Positions 32,447-41,220 are shown, counted from the first letter of the stretch. The stretch is DNA of 53,954 nt from Actinomycetes bacterium (GCA_024225275.1 JAAEMS010000013.1:1-53954); one strand, 5' to 3'. Numbers and translations are program-made. Notes: generated by a model from the letters alone, not told the origin.

Positions 32447-33360
32447 ATGTTGCCACCATTGAACTTGATCATGTCGCCGATGGCGGCCACGACGTCGAAA
32501 CCGTCGTTGTGGCCGGCCTCGCGGTATGCCACGTGCAAGTTGCCCACCAGCCGTTCGCTGTCGGTCCACGCCCCGAAGCGACCCAGATCGGTCTCACGGG
32601 CCTGTTCGAGCGGATTCCGGCCGGCGGCAATCCCCGCTTGGGCGCTGGCCTGCACGAACCGGAAGTAGTCGCGCTGGTCGTCGTAGGCCGCCTGGACCGC
32701 GTCGCCCGAACAGGCCGGGCCATGACCCGGAATCAGGATCTCGGCCCCATAGGACTCGAGTCTCTCCATGGCCTCGATCGTGCCCTGCACCGACCCGAAC
32801 AGGCCGAAAGGAGTGCCCCCGTGGAACACCAGGTCACCCGAGAACAGGACCTGGCGGTCCGGGACCCAGGCCACGACATCACCCTCGGTGTGGGCGACAT
32901 GGCCGACATCGTGGAGCTGGACGGTGAGGTCACCCACGTGCACGTCGAGCGAGCCGTCGAAAGTCAGCGACGGAGGGGCGAAACGGAGGTCACCCCAGTT
33001 CACGCCGGGGAACGTCGCCGAGTAGTCGGCGATGGCGCCGGCCTGCATCATCACCTCGCGACACAGTCGGTGCGCCACGATCGTGACACCCTCGAACAGG
33101 TAGTTGCCGTGGGTGTGGTCGCCGTGATGATGGGTGTTGAGCAAGGTCGCGATGGGCAGGTCGGTGACCGAACGGATGGCCGCGATGAGAGCCTTGGTGC
33201 GGGCCTCGGTGGAGGTGGCATCGACCACGAATACCTGGTCGGGGCCCACCACGAACCCACAGTTGTTGATGAACCAGGTGCCGTCGGGCTGGACGTAGGA
33301 GTAGATCCCGGGGCTGACTTCGTCGAGGACGGGTGGCGGCAACTCACCAGGTTCGCTCAT
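32428..33360 (-). CDS. Metallo-beta-lactamase-fold hydrolase
   Basis: A 310-residue MBL-fold protein. The metal motif is LLNTHHHGDHTHGN (His77, His79, Asp81, His82), followed by GHVAHTEGDVVAW and the late His in IPGHGPACSG. It most resembles the broad group of quinoprotein-relay/SoxH-like or glyoxalase-II-like hydrolases; no substrate can be assigned. The sequence around its start codon is duplicated upstream, giving two micro-ORFs that end at the next ATG (ATGA). Translation of this gene may therefore depend on reading through that chain. Same strand as the MOSC gene at 33469-34017. Confidence 0.87.
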   Translation of the reverse strand: MSEPGELPPPVLDEVSPGIYSYVQPDGTWFINNCGFVVGPDQVFVVDATSTEARTKALIAAIRSVTDLPIATLLNTHHHGDHTHGNYLFEGVTIVAHRLCREVMMQAGAIADYSATFPGVNWGDLRFAPPSLTFDGSLDVHVGDLTVQLHDVGHVAHTEGDVVAWVPDRQVLFSGDLVFHGGTPFGLFGSVQGTIEAMERLESYGAEILIPGHGPACSGDAVQAAYDDQRDYFRFVQASAQAGIAAGRNPLEQARETDLGRFGAWTDSERLVGNLHVAYREAGHNDGFDVVAAIGDMIKFNGGNMPRCLA

Positions 33361-33407
33361 TGCTCTGCCCTCTCGGCCGGGCGGGCCCGCTCACTAGGTT
33401 CGCTCAT
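33357..33407 (-). CDS. Micro-ORF 2 (16 residues) coupled to the MBL gene
   Basis: Encodes MSEPSERARPAERAEQ and stops at a TGA that overlaps the MBL gene's ATG (ATGA). It arose from the 47-bp tandem repeat; because 47 is one less than 48, each copy shifts frame and ends exactly at the next start. An AGAGGG stretch precedes the ATG by about 8 nt. It could be translated and couple the genes; whether the peptide itself matters is unknown. Confidence 0.4.
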   Translation of the reverse strand: MSEPSERARPAERAEQ

Positions 33408-33454
33408 TGCTCTGCCCTCTCGGCCGGGCGGGCCCGCTCACCAGGTTCGCTCAT
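33404..33454 (-). CDS. Micro-ORF 1 (16 residues) upstream of micro-ORF 2
   Basis: Encodes MSEPGERARPAERAEQ and ends in a TGA overlapping the ATG of micro-ORF 2. It begins 14 nt after the stop codon of the MOSC gene on the same strand. It lacks the AGAGGG stretch that precedes the other two starts, so it may depend on ribosomes coming from the MOSC gene. Confidence 0.35.
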   Translation of the reverse strand: MSEPGERARPAERAEQ

Positions 33455-33468
33455 GCCCCGAACAGTAG

Positions 33469-34017
33469 TCAGATCTTGGTCACCGAATCTCCCGCGTTGA
33501 TCGTGCCGGGCTGCACGACCTTGGCGTTGATGCCCCGGGCTTTCACCGCCGTGCCCTCGGGCGAGTTCACGAACTTGAGGGCATCCCCACCGAAGCGACG
33601 ACTGAACTTCGCGCACCCCCGATGAGGTTGGTCGGTGACCTCGATGACCGCGCCACCGATGGCCAGCCGCGTGCCCGGGGGCAGGTTCTCCTCTCTCAGA
33701 TCGAGGTCGACGTAGAGCTGATCGCCACACAACGGCCAGCGCTCCCGCTCGCCGGCCACCAGTTCGGTGACGCGGACGTTCATCAGGTTGAGCTGCATGT
33801 CGGGGTGGGGCGAACCATCGCCGGTCCGGCCACTGGGCCGCTGATCCCAGGAGTCGCCCACCAGACCTACCGCGAGGTCCAACTCGCCCTGTTCGAGGAC
33901 TTCGCGCTGGTCTTCGGCGGGCCGACGAACGATGAGCTCGAGCCGACCGGAGTCAGTGGGGGCATTGCACACATGGTCGAGGGCATCCATGAGTGTGGAA
34001 AGGCTGGCTTTGTTCAT
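33469..34017 (-). CDS. MOSC domain-containing protein
   Basis: A 182-residue intact MOSC protein. GRLELIVRRPAEDQREVL opens the domain, GLVGDSWDQRP and DMQLNLMNVRVTELVAG follow, then WPLCGDQLYVDLDL, VIEVTDQPHRGCAKFSRRFG with the conserved Cys, and FVNSPEGTAVKARGINAKVV. MOSC domains belong to molybdenum-cofactor sulfurases and Moco-dependent reductases; stand-alone ones are thought to bind or transfer sulfur or a cofactor, but this subgroup has no assigned role. In contrast to the damaged MOSC gene near 3000, all segments are present. It is divergent from the acyltransferase gene at 34110. Confidence 0.88.
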   Translation of the reverse strand: MNKASLSTLMDALDHVCNAPTDSGRLELIVRRPAEDQREVLEQGELDLAVGLVGDSWDQRPSGRTGDGSPHPDMQLNLMNVRVTELVAGERERWPLCGDQLYVDLDLREENLPPGTRLAIGGAVIEVTDQPHRGCAKFSRRFGGDALKFVNSPEGTAVKARGINAKVVQPGTINAGDSVTKI

Positions 34018-34109
34018 GACCCGAGTCTCGCGGCCCCCGTCCCTTCAGTGCACGATAGTATGGACCTCGGACTCTGCAAGGACACCGGATTCAGGGCCAG
34101 CATGGAGGT

Positions 34110-34883
34110 ATGGATACCGTCGATCTTCCCGCCGACACGACGAAACACCGGGCCTGGAGCCCGGCCGCTATCGCCCGGTTCGGGTGGACGGTCACCACCG
34201 CGTTCCTCGCCATCAGCCTGATCTTCGGCGTCTCGGTCCTGCCCGCCATCGCCTTCATCGAATGGCACACCCGATGGGGTCTCGACCCGTGGTGGCTCCG
34301 CATCATCGTGCTGGCCATGGCCCTGCTGCCCACCTACATCATCTTCATCGTCGTGTTGATGGCCACCTCGGCGCTCACCACCCGCTTGCTGGGTTGGCGA
34401 CCTCCCCGCGAGGGCGACTTCCGCATCACCGACCTGCCCTGGGAGATCTGTAACTGGGGTCGGTACATGATCGTGAGCCACCTGGTTCGCACCTTCGCCG
34501 GTCCTCTCTTCGGCACTACTCCGTTGTGGGTCTGGTACATGCGGTGGAACGGCGCCACCATCGGCAAACAGGTCTGGGTCAACAGCCTGGGGGTGACTGA
34601 TCACTGCCTGCTCGAGCTCGGTGACGATGTGGTGATCGGCTCCGACGTTCACCTGTCGGCTCACACCGTCGAGCGGGGCAATGTCCGTTTCGCTCCGGTT
34701 CGTATCGGGCCGGGCTCGACCATCGGGGTAGGCACCCACGTCGAGATCGGTGCCGACATCGGACCGAGTTGTCAGGTGGGCTCGCTCTCGATGGTGCCCA
34801 AATTCGCCCAGCTCGACGGTCCCGCCACCTGGGTCGGGGTCCCCGTCCATCGACTCGAACGATCCGAGGTGGGTCATGAGTGA
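34110..34883 (+). CDS. Membrane-linked hexapeptide-repeat (LbetaH) acyltransferase-like protein
   Basis: A 257-residue protein. Two hydrophobic segments (about residues 25-50 and 62-88) anchor it in the membrane. The C-terminal part is a left-handed beta-helix of hexapeptide repeats: GATIGKQVWVNSLGVTD, LGDDVVIGSDVHLSAH, VRIGPGSTIGVGTHVEIGADIG, then AQLDGPATWVGVP. The combination resembles the C-terminal region of Pls/PosA-type NRPS-like proteins, which carry membrane helices and LbetaH domains. An acyl or acetyl transfer role is likely, substrate unknown. The ATG lies 1 nt after GGAGGT, an unusually close spacing; TAGTAT near 34047 may be the -10 box. First gene of a five-gene overlapping operon. 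Confidence 0.75.
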   Translation: MDTVDLPADTTKHRAWSPAAIARFGWTVTTAFLAISLIFGVSVLPAIAFIEWHTRWGLDPWWLRIIVLAMALLPTYIIFIVVLMATSALTTRLLGWRPPREGDFRITDLPWEICNWGRYMIVSHLVRTFAGPLFGTTPLWVWYMRWNGATIGKQVWVNSLGVTDHCLLELGDDVVIGSDVHLSAHTVERGNVRFAPVRIGPGSTIGVGTHVEIGADIGPSCQVGSLSMVPKFAQLDGPATWVGVPVHRLERSEVGHE

Positions 34884-35667
34884 ACGGCTCGACCCCGATC
34901 ATCACCTACGAGGCTTGGCCGACCCCGGGACCGACACGGTCATTCTCGTCCCCGGCATCGACGGCACCGCCCTGCTCTTCTACCGTCAGCTCCCCTTGCT
35001 GGCCCAGCACTTCAACGTCCTGTCGTTTCCCCTGCCCGACGACCCTGACGCCTCGATGGAGGATCTGGTGGCCGACCTGGCCCGATTGATCGGCGAGGTG
35101 AGCGATCACGGTGCCATCCTCCTGGGCGAGTCGTTCGGTGGGGCCCTGTCCATGAGCACCGCCCTCGCCCACCCCGAACTGGTTCGGGGTCTGGTTGTCG
35201 TGAACTCGTTCCCCTACCTCGACCAGCGGGTCCAGCTGAGGCTGGCGCCGCTGGCCCTGAAGGTCATGCCGTGGGGGCTGATGCCCATCGTTCGTCGTTT
35301 CACCGAAGCCAAACTCCACAGCCCCCACTGCCTCGACGAGGATCTCGCCGAATTCCACCAGCGATCACGAGCGATCGGCCAGCATGGCTACCGGAGGCGG
35401 CTGGAGATCATCCGGGGCTATGACATCCGCAACCGGCTGAGCGACATCGAGGCCCCGACCCTCTTCCTGGCCGGTGATCGTGACCGGCTCGTGCCCTCGG
35501 TCGACTGGGGGCGGTTCATGGTCGACCGGGTCCCGAACGCTGACCTACAGATTCTCGAGGGGTACGGCCACGTGTGTCTCATCAATCATGATCTCGACGT
35601 GAGTGAGCCGGTGGCGAACTGGTGGAGCACCCGACCCTCCGCCAACCACCCGGGCGGCGACGGATGA
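34876..35667 (+). CDS. Alpha/beta hydrolase
   Basis: A 263-residue serine hydrolase. The oxyanion region is LVPGIDGTALLFYRQL, the nucleophile elbow LLGESFGGALS (GxSxG), the acid in FLAGDRDRLVP, and the base in EGYGHVCLINHD. It overlaps the acyltransferase gene by 8 nt and the next gene by 4 nt, so it is translated as part of the operon. It could hydrolyse or transfer the acyl group handled by its neighbour (inference). Length is normal for a cytosolic esterase/lipase of this type. Confidence 0.87.
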   Translation: MSERLDPDHHLRGLADPGTDTVILVPGIDGTALLFYRQLPLLAQHFNVLSFPLPDDPDASMEDLVADLARLIGEVSDHGAILLGESFGGALSMSTALAHPELVRGLVVVNSFPYLDQRVQLRLAPLALKVMPWGLMPIVRRFTEAKLHSPHCLDEDLAEFHQRSRAIGQHGYRRRLEIIRGYDIRNRLSDIEAPTLFLAGDRDRLVPSVDWGRFMVDRVPNADLQILEGYGHVCLINHDLDVSEPVANWWSTRPSANHPGGDG

Positions 35668-35984
35668 TCCCTTCGTTGGCCATTCGGGCCCTGGTCATGA
35701 CCACCGGCCTGGTCGCCATGGTCGGCGCGGTCGACGCCACCATCGGCAAGGCGTACGACCTGGTCGCGGTGTTCGTTTCCATCGCCCTCGTTCAGCTCAT
35801 GCTGCTGATCCGGCTGGGGAGCCGTCGCCGCGATGTGACCCTGCGGGCTGACCTGGCCGTGTGGACCCGCGACCGGGCATCCTCTCAAGCCGAAACCTCC
35901 GAGGCAATCCTCGACCGGGCCGTCGCCGCCTACCGGGCCGAGTTGTTGGGAGTGGAGCGACCCGACACCGACCCCCGCCCATGA
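35664..35984 (+). CDS. Small two-helix membrane protein
   Basis: A 106-residue protein. IPSLAIRALVMTTGLVAMVGAV and LVAVFVSIALVQLMLLIRL are two hydrophobic helices joined by a short polar turn (DATIGKAYD), followed by an arginine-rich cytoplasmic tail with a probable amphipathic helix (residues 60-100). No known domain. Both ends overlap neighbours by 4 nt (ATGA), which supports it as a real gene. It may be an anchor or partner for the large enzyme encoded next. Confidence 0.75.
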   Translation: MIPSLAIRALVMTTGLVAMVGAVDATIGKAYDLVAVFVSIALVQLMLLIRLGSRRRDVTLRADLAVWTRDRASSQAETSEAILDRAVAAYRAELLGVERPDTDPRP

Positions 35985-38326
35985 ACGGCCCCGTCACCGC
36001 TCTCCTCGGTCGGGACACCGTCGACCGCGGCCTGCTCGGAGGCAAGGGGGCGTCACTGGCCGACCTGGTCGAGTGGGACCTGACTGTCCCCCTGACCGGA
36101 GTAGTGACCACCCAGGCCTACCGACAATTCGCGGCCCACCCTGACATCGTCGAGCTGACCGAACGCATCCGCGCCGGCGACTCGGTGCCCGGCCCCCAGG
36201 TCGACGCGGTCTTCCTGGGCACACCGGTCGAAAACGATCTCGCCGACCGGATCTTCGAGCTGGCGCAGCGGGTAGGTGAGGGCACCAAGCTGGCAGCCCG
36301 GTCATCGGCCACCGTCGAGGACCTGGCCGGTTCATCCTTCGCTGGCCAGTACCGCTCCCTGCTGAATATCGAACCCAGCCGACCCCAAGAGGTACTCGAC
36401 GGATTCCGCCTCGTGGCCGCTTCTCTCTGGCACCCGGCACCGGTGGCCTATCGCCAGGCCTTCGGCATCGACGAGAACGGCGTGGCCATGGCCGTTGTGT
36501 TCATGGCCATGGTCGACGCCGACCAGGCGGGGGTCGTCTTCACCATCGACCCCACCGACCCCGATCAGGCCCGCGTCGAGGTGGTGACCGGTCTCGGTGA
36601 GAGCCTGGTCTCCGGACAACGGACCCCCGACGTGTACGTCCTGCCACGTGACCGGCGCAGCCCCCACGGGGACATGGTCGAGCAGGCACTCGAGGCCGCC
36701 CTCGTGGTGGAGGAGCGGACCGGTCTTGCCCAGGACGTCGAGTGGGCCTGGGCCGACGACCGGCTCTGGGTCGTGCAGGCCCGCCCGATCACGGTGGGAG
36801 ACGACCACGACGGGTTCGACGATCCCGTCGACGACACCGAGCTCACCACCGCCGGTATCACCGAGATGCTGCCCGGGGTGCTCCCTCCCCTCCTGGCCCA
36901 GATCAACCAGCACCTCGTCGACGAGGCCTTCCGGTGCCTGCTCGGGTCGATGGAGGGCGTGCCCCTCGCCGATACTCAGACCCGGATCCTCCGGCGGGTG
37001 CGGGGTCGGGCCGCCCTCGACTACGGAGTGATCCGCACCCTGGCCGATGCCGTGCCCGGCGGCGACCCCGACGAGCTGGACCGACAGTACTTCGGCTCCC
37101 GGCGACCAGACCGGCCAGTCGCACCCGAGGCCACCGGCGAGTTGGGCCTGCGAAGCCGGCTCCGAGGCTGGCGCCACGACCTCCGGGTGCTGGGCGTCCG
37201 CCGGAGGGTCATCCAGGACGTCGATGTGGTGACCGAGGCCGTAGCCGAGCTCTCCACCCGAACCGTCCCCCTCGGCGAGCTGACCAACCCGGACCTCCTT
37301 GCCCTCCGTGGCCGGCTCACCGACCTCGCCGTGCGGGCCATGGCCGCCGAGTTGGGGGTGGCGGCCATCGCGGTGTCGACCCATCGTCGCCTCGAACTGG
37401 TGCTCGCACCCCACCTCGGGGCCGAGGAGGCGGGTCGAGCGGCCAACGCGGTCACAACCGGGCGGGGCGTTGCGGTGCGGCGCCCCCTGTCGGGATCGGT
37501 CGCCCTCTTCGGCGGGCCAACCTGGCATGAGATGGGCATCGAACCGCCTGCGATCGAGCCGTCCGAGAACGACACCACGATGACGGCTCCCACCGCGGCC
37601 CTCGAGGAGCGGCTCCAGTCCACCACGTCGTGGAGTGGCAACGAGCTGTCTCGGTATCTGCGCACCGTCGTGCTGCGACGATCCGTCGTCGACGCGATCG
37701 ACCAGCTTCGACGCCGCGAGCAAGCCAAGTCCGACGTGATGACCATCGGTGGCCTGGTACGCGCCATTCATCTCGAGCTCGGACACCGTCTGGTCGCCGA
37801 CGGCCACCTCACGTCGGTCGACCAGGTTCACCTCCTGTCCGACCCAGAACTGAGGTCGGCCCTGGACGGAAGGGCGGTGGCTCCCGCAATAGTCGACCGC
37901 CGACGCCGATGGCTCGAGCGGTACGAAGCCGAGGGGCCCCTGCCGGCCCAGTTCCACGGTCGGCCCGAACGAACCCCCGCTCCCTTGCCCCAGGGCAACC
38001 GGCTCGAGGGCTGGTCCGCCTCAGCCGGGCGCGGGGAAGGGGTTGGTCGGGTTCTCACCCAGCCCACCGACGAGTTCGAACCGGGCTCGATCCTGGTGGC
38101 CGAGGCCACTGATGCCTCATGGTCCCCGATCTTCGTGAAGGCCACCGCCGTGGTACTCGAGCGGGGCGGGCCTCTGTCACACGCAGCGATCCTGGCCCGC
38201 GAGCTCGGCCTGCCGGCGGTGCTCAACGTGGCCGGCGCGACCCGGGTCCTCGACGGCGAACACCTCGTCGTCGACGGCGACCAGGGGGTCGTCGTGCGAC
38301 TCGATGTCGCGCACGGAGCGGTATGA
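35981..38326 (+). CDS. PEP synthase/rifampin phosphotransferase-like protein
   Basis: A 781-residue protein with the three-part layout of rifampin phosphotransferase (RPH). The N-terminal ATP-grasp domain begins LLGRDTVDRGLLGGKGASLADLVEW and has AARSSATVEDLAGSSFAGQYRSLL. A middle helical region follows (from about residue 290, ITEMLPGVLPPLLAQIN). The C-terminal swivelling domain ends the protein, with the phosphate-carrying His734 in GGPLSHAAILARELGLPAVLNV. There is no PEP/pyruvate TIM barrel, so it is not PEP synthase or PPDK. RPH transfers the beta-phosphate of ATP to a hydroxyl; here the acceptor is unknown, and a lipid or polyprenol-like acceptor would fit the membrane proteins around it. 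Overlaps both neighbours by 4 nt. Confidence 0.85.
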   Translation: MNGPVTALLGRDTVDRGLLGGKGASLADLVEWDLTVPLTGVVTTQAYRQFAAHPDIVELTERIRAGDSVPGPQVDAVFLGTPVENDLADRIFELAQRVGEGTKLAARSSATVEDLAGSSFAGQYRSLLNIEPSRPQEVLDGFRLVAASLWHPAPVAYRQAFGIDENGVAMAVVFMAMVDADQAGVVFTIDPTDPDQARVEVVTGLGESLVSGQRTPDVYVLPRDRRSPHGDMVEQALEAALVVEERTGLAQDVEWAWADDRLWVVQARPITVGDDHDGFDDPVDDTELTTAGITEMLPGVLPPLLAQINQHLVDEAFRCLLGSMEGVPLADTQTRILRRVRGRAALDYGVIRTLADAVPGGDPDELDRQYFGSRRPDRPVAPEATGELGLRSRLRGWRHDLRVLGVRRRVIQDVDVVTEAVAELSTRTVPLGELTNPDLLALRGRLTDLAVRAMAAELGVAAIAVSTHRRLELVLAPHLGAEEAGRAANAVTTGRGVAVRRPLSGSVALFGGPTWHEMGIEPPAIEPSENDTTMTAPTAALEERLQSTTSWSGNELSRYLRTVVLRRSVVDAIDQLRRREQAKSDVMTIGGLVRAIHLELGHRLVADGHLTSVDQVHLLSDPELRSALDGRAVAPAIVDRRRRWLERYEAEGPLPAQFHGRPERTPAPLPQGNRLEGWSASAGRGEGVGRVLTQPTDEFEPGSILVAEATDASWSPIFVKATAVVLERGGPLSHAAILARELGLPAVLNVAGATRVLDGEHLVVDGDQGVVVRLDVAHGAV

Positions 38327-41145
38327 GTCGCCGCCTCCCTCCACCCGGGGCGTTCCGCACCGCCATCTTCGTACCTGCGGTCATGAGCGTCGGCATGCTT
38401 TTCTGGGTCGCGACCCTGCTCCGCGACGTTTTCGCGTGGCGGAGCCGCCAATCGCTGGCCCGGCGAAGCCGCATCGCGGGCCGGGCCCTGGCCGACTACG
38501 TGGAGACCGGCGACAGCAACACCCACAACTACGACTCCGGCCTCCGGATCCGCCGTTCCTACCTGCTGACCACGTTCGTCCTGCTCGGGGCTGGGCTGTA
38601 CATCCTGATCGGATCGGTACTCAACTACCGGCGCGAGGACGGCTATGTGTCCGACATCGCCTGGCTACTCGCCGCGGCGGTGGCCGTCGCGGTGTTCTGC
38701 GGCTTCCTGGCCGGAGTGGCCGCCACCACCTGGGCCGCGTGGCCCAACCCGCCGGTGGGTGTGCGAGGGGTGCTGCTCACCACACCCCTGACCCGCGATC
38801 CCGACCGGGCCGAGGACGAGCTGCCTCCCTGGGACCTGTCGGCCGCCACCCTCATCGTTCCGGTGCTGGCCCTCATTCTGAGTCTCCTGGTGGGTACGTC
38901 TCGGTCGTTCATCGAACGCTTCGACCGGCCCATCGCCGACTGGCTGAGTCAGGCCGATTGGGTCGATTCCCTCACCTTCCTGGATCCCATGGGCTCGACC
39001 CCCGTGGCCGTGGTCCTCGCCGCCCTCCTGGGTCTGGCCACCCTGCGTTGCCGGCCCCTGTTCCTGGCCTTCCCCATCGCGGTGCTCGCGGGCATGACCC
39101 TCAACGTCGTCATCGGTGCACTGATCGATCGGCCCCGACCCCCCGGCAGCCCCCTGCTCGGCGAGACCGAGAGCTTCCCGAGCGGCCATGTCCTCCAGTC
39201 GGTGCTCCTCGCCGGCCTGGTACCACTGGCGGTGGCCCTGCTCACCGAGCGTCGCTGGGTCGTCACCCCCCTACGGATCGCGCTGGGTTTCGGAGTGGCG
39301 ATGGGAGCAATCCACCGGATCGCCGACAGCCGCCACTGGCCCACCGATGCTCTGGGCGGAATCCTGTTGGGAGCATCCCTGGTGCTGGCGGTCGACTGGG
39401 TCATGGCCCACCACCGATGGCACGACCCCTGCCGGAGTTGTGCCTGGTCGCCCGAGACAGCCGGTCGGCCACTCGTCGGAGCCATCCCCCTCCACCCCGA
39501 CCGGGCCAAACTCTTCGGCATCCTTGCCCACCTGACTGCCGCCGGAGCGGCTACCGGGCTCGCCGTCCTGACCCTGACCCGTAGCGTGCCCCAGAACCCC
39601 GATGGCTCGCTGCTGGGCGCCGACTTCCAGGTCCCCATCCAGTTGGCGCTGGCCGGTCTGGTGTCAGTCGGAGCCCTTGTCGCTTGGAAGTGGGATGCGG
39701 TCGGCGCGGTCTTGATCGCCTTCGCCGCTGCCGGTCTGGGCGTCTTCGCCGCCCTCGAGTACGAGCCCGCCTTGGCCATCACTCTCACCCTGACCCTGCT
39801 GATACCCGCCGTGCTGCTCTGGCTGAGCTGGCAGCACCAGCGGACCTGGCTCGAGATCGCCGGCCTGGCGGTCACAACATTCTCCCTGGTGGGCGCCACC
39901 TGGGTAGGCGCCAACGAGGTATACGACCACTACTTCGGTCCCTCGCACCCCCAGAGCGAGACGGTGGGCCGGCCCGAAGACCTCGTCGAGTGGGCGTGGT
40001 CAGGAGGGCTGACCGCCGACGGAGCCACGGTGGTAGCCGGAGGTATCGACGGGAGTACGGCCTCGGCGCGGTTCACCCCCGACGACGGCGGGTCACCCGT
40101 CGAATCGCCGCCGACAAACGTCTCCGACGAAGGGATCGCCCGTCTCACGGTGACTGGACTCCAACCCGATACCGAGTACGGGTGGGCCGTCGTGGTCGAC
40201 GGACAGATCGACGAGAGTCGCGGCCGTGGCTTGTTGCACACCCCCGCCCTGGGGCCCTACTCGTTCACGATTGGGGCCGGTTCCTGCGCCCGCGTCGGGT
40301 CGAACGGCTCGGTGTTCGACGCCATCACCGCGGCCGACCCCGACCTGTTCCTCGCCCTCGGCGACACGCACTACAGCAACCTTGCCTCCAGCAACCCGGC
40401 CGACTTCCGGGCGGCATACGAGCTCATGCTGGGACGCCCGGCCCAGGCCGAGCTCTTCCGGAACGTCCCCGTCGCCTATGTCTGGGACGACCACGACTAC
40501 GGCCCCGACAACGCCGACGGCTCGTCTCCCTCCCGCGATGCGGCCCGAACCGCCTACCGCCAGGCTGTGCCCCATGCTCCCCTGGCCGACGACGGGACCA
40601 TCAACCACGCCTTCACCATGGGGCGGGTGCGGATCGTGATGTCCGACAACCGGTCGGCCCGCAGCCCAGACACGATGCTGGGCGCCGAGCAACTCGACTG
40701 GCTCATCGACGAGATCATCACGGCCAGCCAAACCCACGCGGTGGTGATCTGGGGCAACCCGGTGCCCTGGATCGGTGAGGCCAACCCGGGGGGCGACAGC
40801 TGGTCGGCCTACGCCGACGAACGGGCCACCATCGCCCAGGCTCTGGCCGACGCCGACGTCGACAATCTGGTGATGGTCAGTGGGGACGCCCACATGGTCG
40901 CCCTCGACGACGGCACCAACAGTGCCTACGCCGATGCCCCGGGATTCCCGGTCCTGCACGCGGCGGCGCTCGACCGCCCCGGCACCGTCAAGGGCGGCCC
41001 CTACAGCCACGGCACCTTCCCCGGCGGCGGGCAGTTCGGGCTCATCGACATCGAAGACGACGGCACCCGCGTGGTCGTGACCCTGTCGGGCCACACCTGG
41101 GACGGCGAGGTTCTGGTCGAGAAGACCTTCACCTTCGAGGGCTGA
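38323..41145 (+). CDS. PAP2 phosphatase fused to PhoD-type phosphatase
   Basis: A 940-residue fusion. The N-terminal half is a multi-helix membrane region containing a PAP2 (type 2 phosphatidic acid phosphatase) domain with motifs LIDRPRPPGSP, SFPSGHV (His289) and HRIADSRHWPTDALGG (His338). Further helices to about residue 540 follow. The C-terminal half begins with the beta-sandwich typical of PhoD (VEWAWSGGLTADGATVVAGG, LQPDTEYGWAVV) and continues as a metallophosphoesterase: GDTHYSNL (Asp681), VWDDHDYGPDNAD, IWGNPVPW and MVSGDAHM. Two phosphatase types in one chain, one probably facing the membrane and one outside, suggest sequential removal of phosphate groups from a lipid-linked substrate (inference). 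Last gene of the operon. Confidence 0.88.
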   Translation: MSRRLPPPGAFRTAIFVPAVMSVGMLFWVATLLRDVFAWRSRQSLARRSRIAGRALADYVETGDSNTHNYDSGLRIRRSYLLTTFVLLGAGLYILIGSVLNYRREDGYVSDIAWLLAAAVAVAVFCGFLAGVAATTWAAWPNPPVGVRGVLLTTPLTRDPDRAEDELPPWDLSAATLIVPVLALILSLLVGTSRSFIERFDRPIADWLSQADWVDSLTFLDPMGSTPVAVVLAALLGLATLRCRPLFLAFPIAVLAGMTLNVVIGALIDRPRPPGSPLLGETESFPSGHVLQSVLLAGLVPLAVALLTERRWVVTPLRIALGFGVAMGAIHRIADSRHWPTDALGGILLGASLVLAVDWVMAHHRWHDPCRSCAWSPETAGRPLVGAIPLHPDRAKLFGILAHLTAAGAATGLAVLTLTRSVPQNPDGSLLGADFQVPIQLALAGLVSVGALVAWKWDAVGAVLIAFAAAGLGVFAALEYEPALAITLTLTLLIPAVLLWLSWQHQRTWLEIAGLAVTTFSLVGATWVGANEVYDHYFGPSHPQSETVGRPEDLVEWAWSGGLTADGATVVAGGIDGSTASARFTPDDGGSPVESPPTNVSDEGIARLTVTGLQPDTEYGWAVVVDGQIDESRGRGLLHTPALGPYSFTIGAGSCARVGSNGSVFDAITAADPDLFLALGDTHYSNLASSNPADFRAAYELMLGRPAQAELFRNVPVAYVWDDHDYGPDNADGSSPSRDAARTAYRQAVPHAPLADDGTINHAFTMGRVRIVMSDNRSARSPDTMLGAEQLDWLIDEIITASQTHAVVIWGNPVPWIGEANPGGDSWSAYADERATIAQALADADVDNLVMVSGDAHMVALDDGTNSAYADAPGFPVLHAAALDRPGTVKGGPYSHGTFPGGGQFGLIDIEDDGTRVVVTLSGHTWDGEVLVEKTFTFEG

Positions 41146-41186
41146 CCCTCGCCCGCCAGCTCGACGAGAGGTGATCCGAACCCGGA

Positions 41187-41220
41187 CGCCCGATGGAGCC
41201 GTGGAGGCCTCCGCCGGGCG
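41187..41220. terminator. Hairpin between convergent gene ends
   Basis: CGCCCG (41187-41192) pairs with CGGGCG (41215-41220) around an inner palindrome GGAGGCCTCC (41203-41212). It lies between the PAP2-PhoD stop and the stop of the minus-strand fragment. No U-tract. Confidence 0.3.

Larger units (their letters stand above)
33349..33454 (-). repeat. 47-bp tandem repeat (2.25 copies) duplicating a translation start
   Basis: Copies run 33349-33395, 33396-33442 and a partial 33443-33454. The two full copies differ at one position (C or T). Each contains an ATG with the first codons of the MBL gene and an AGAGGG ribosome-binding-like stretch in front of the next ATG. Confidence 0.9.

Noticed and set aside
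36332..37957. 541-codon open frame on the minus strand
   Set aside because: It is fully antisense to the RPH-like gene, which has recognisable motifs; no family features in the antisense product.
35981..38326. PEP synthase or pyruvate phosphate dikinase
   Set aside because: The C-terminal PEP/pyruvate TIM-barrel domain is absent and the His domain is at the end, as in rifampin phosphotransferase-like proteins.
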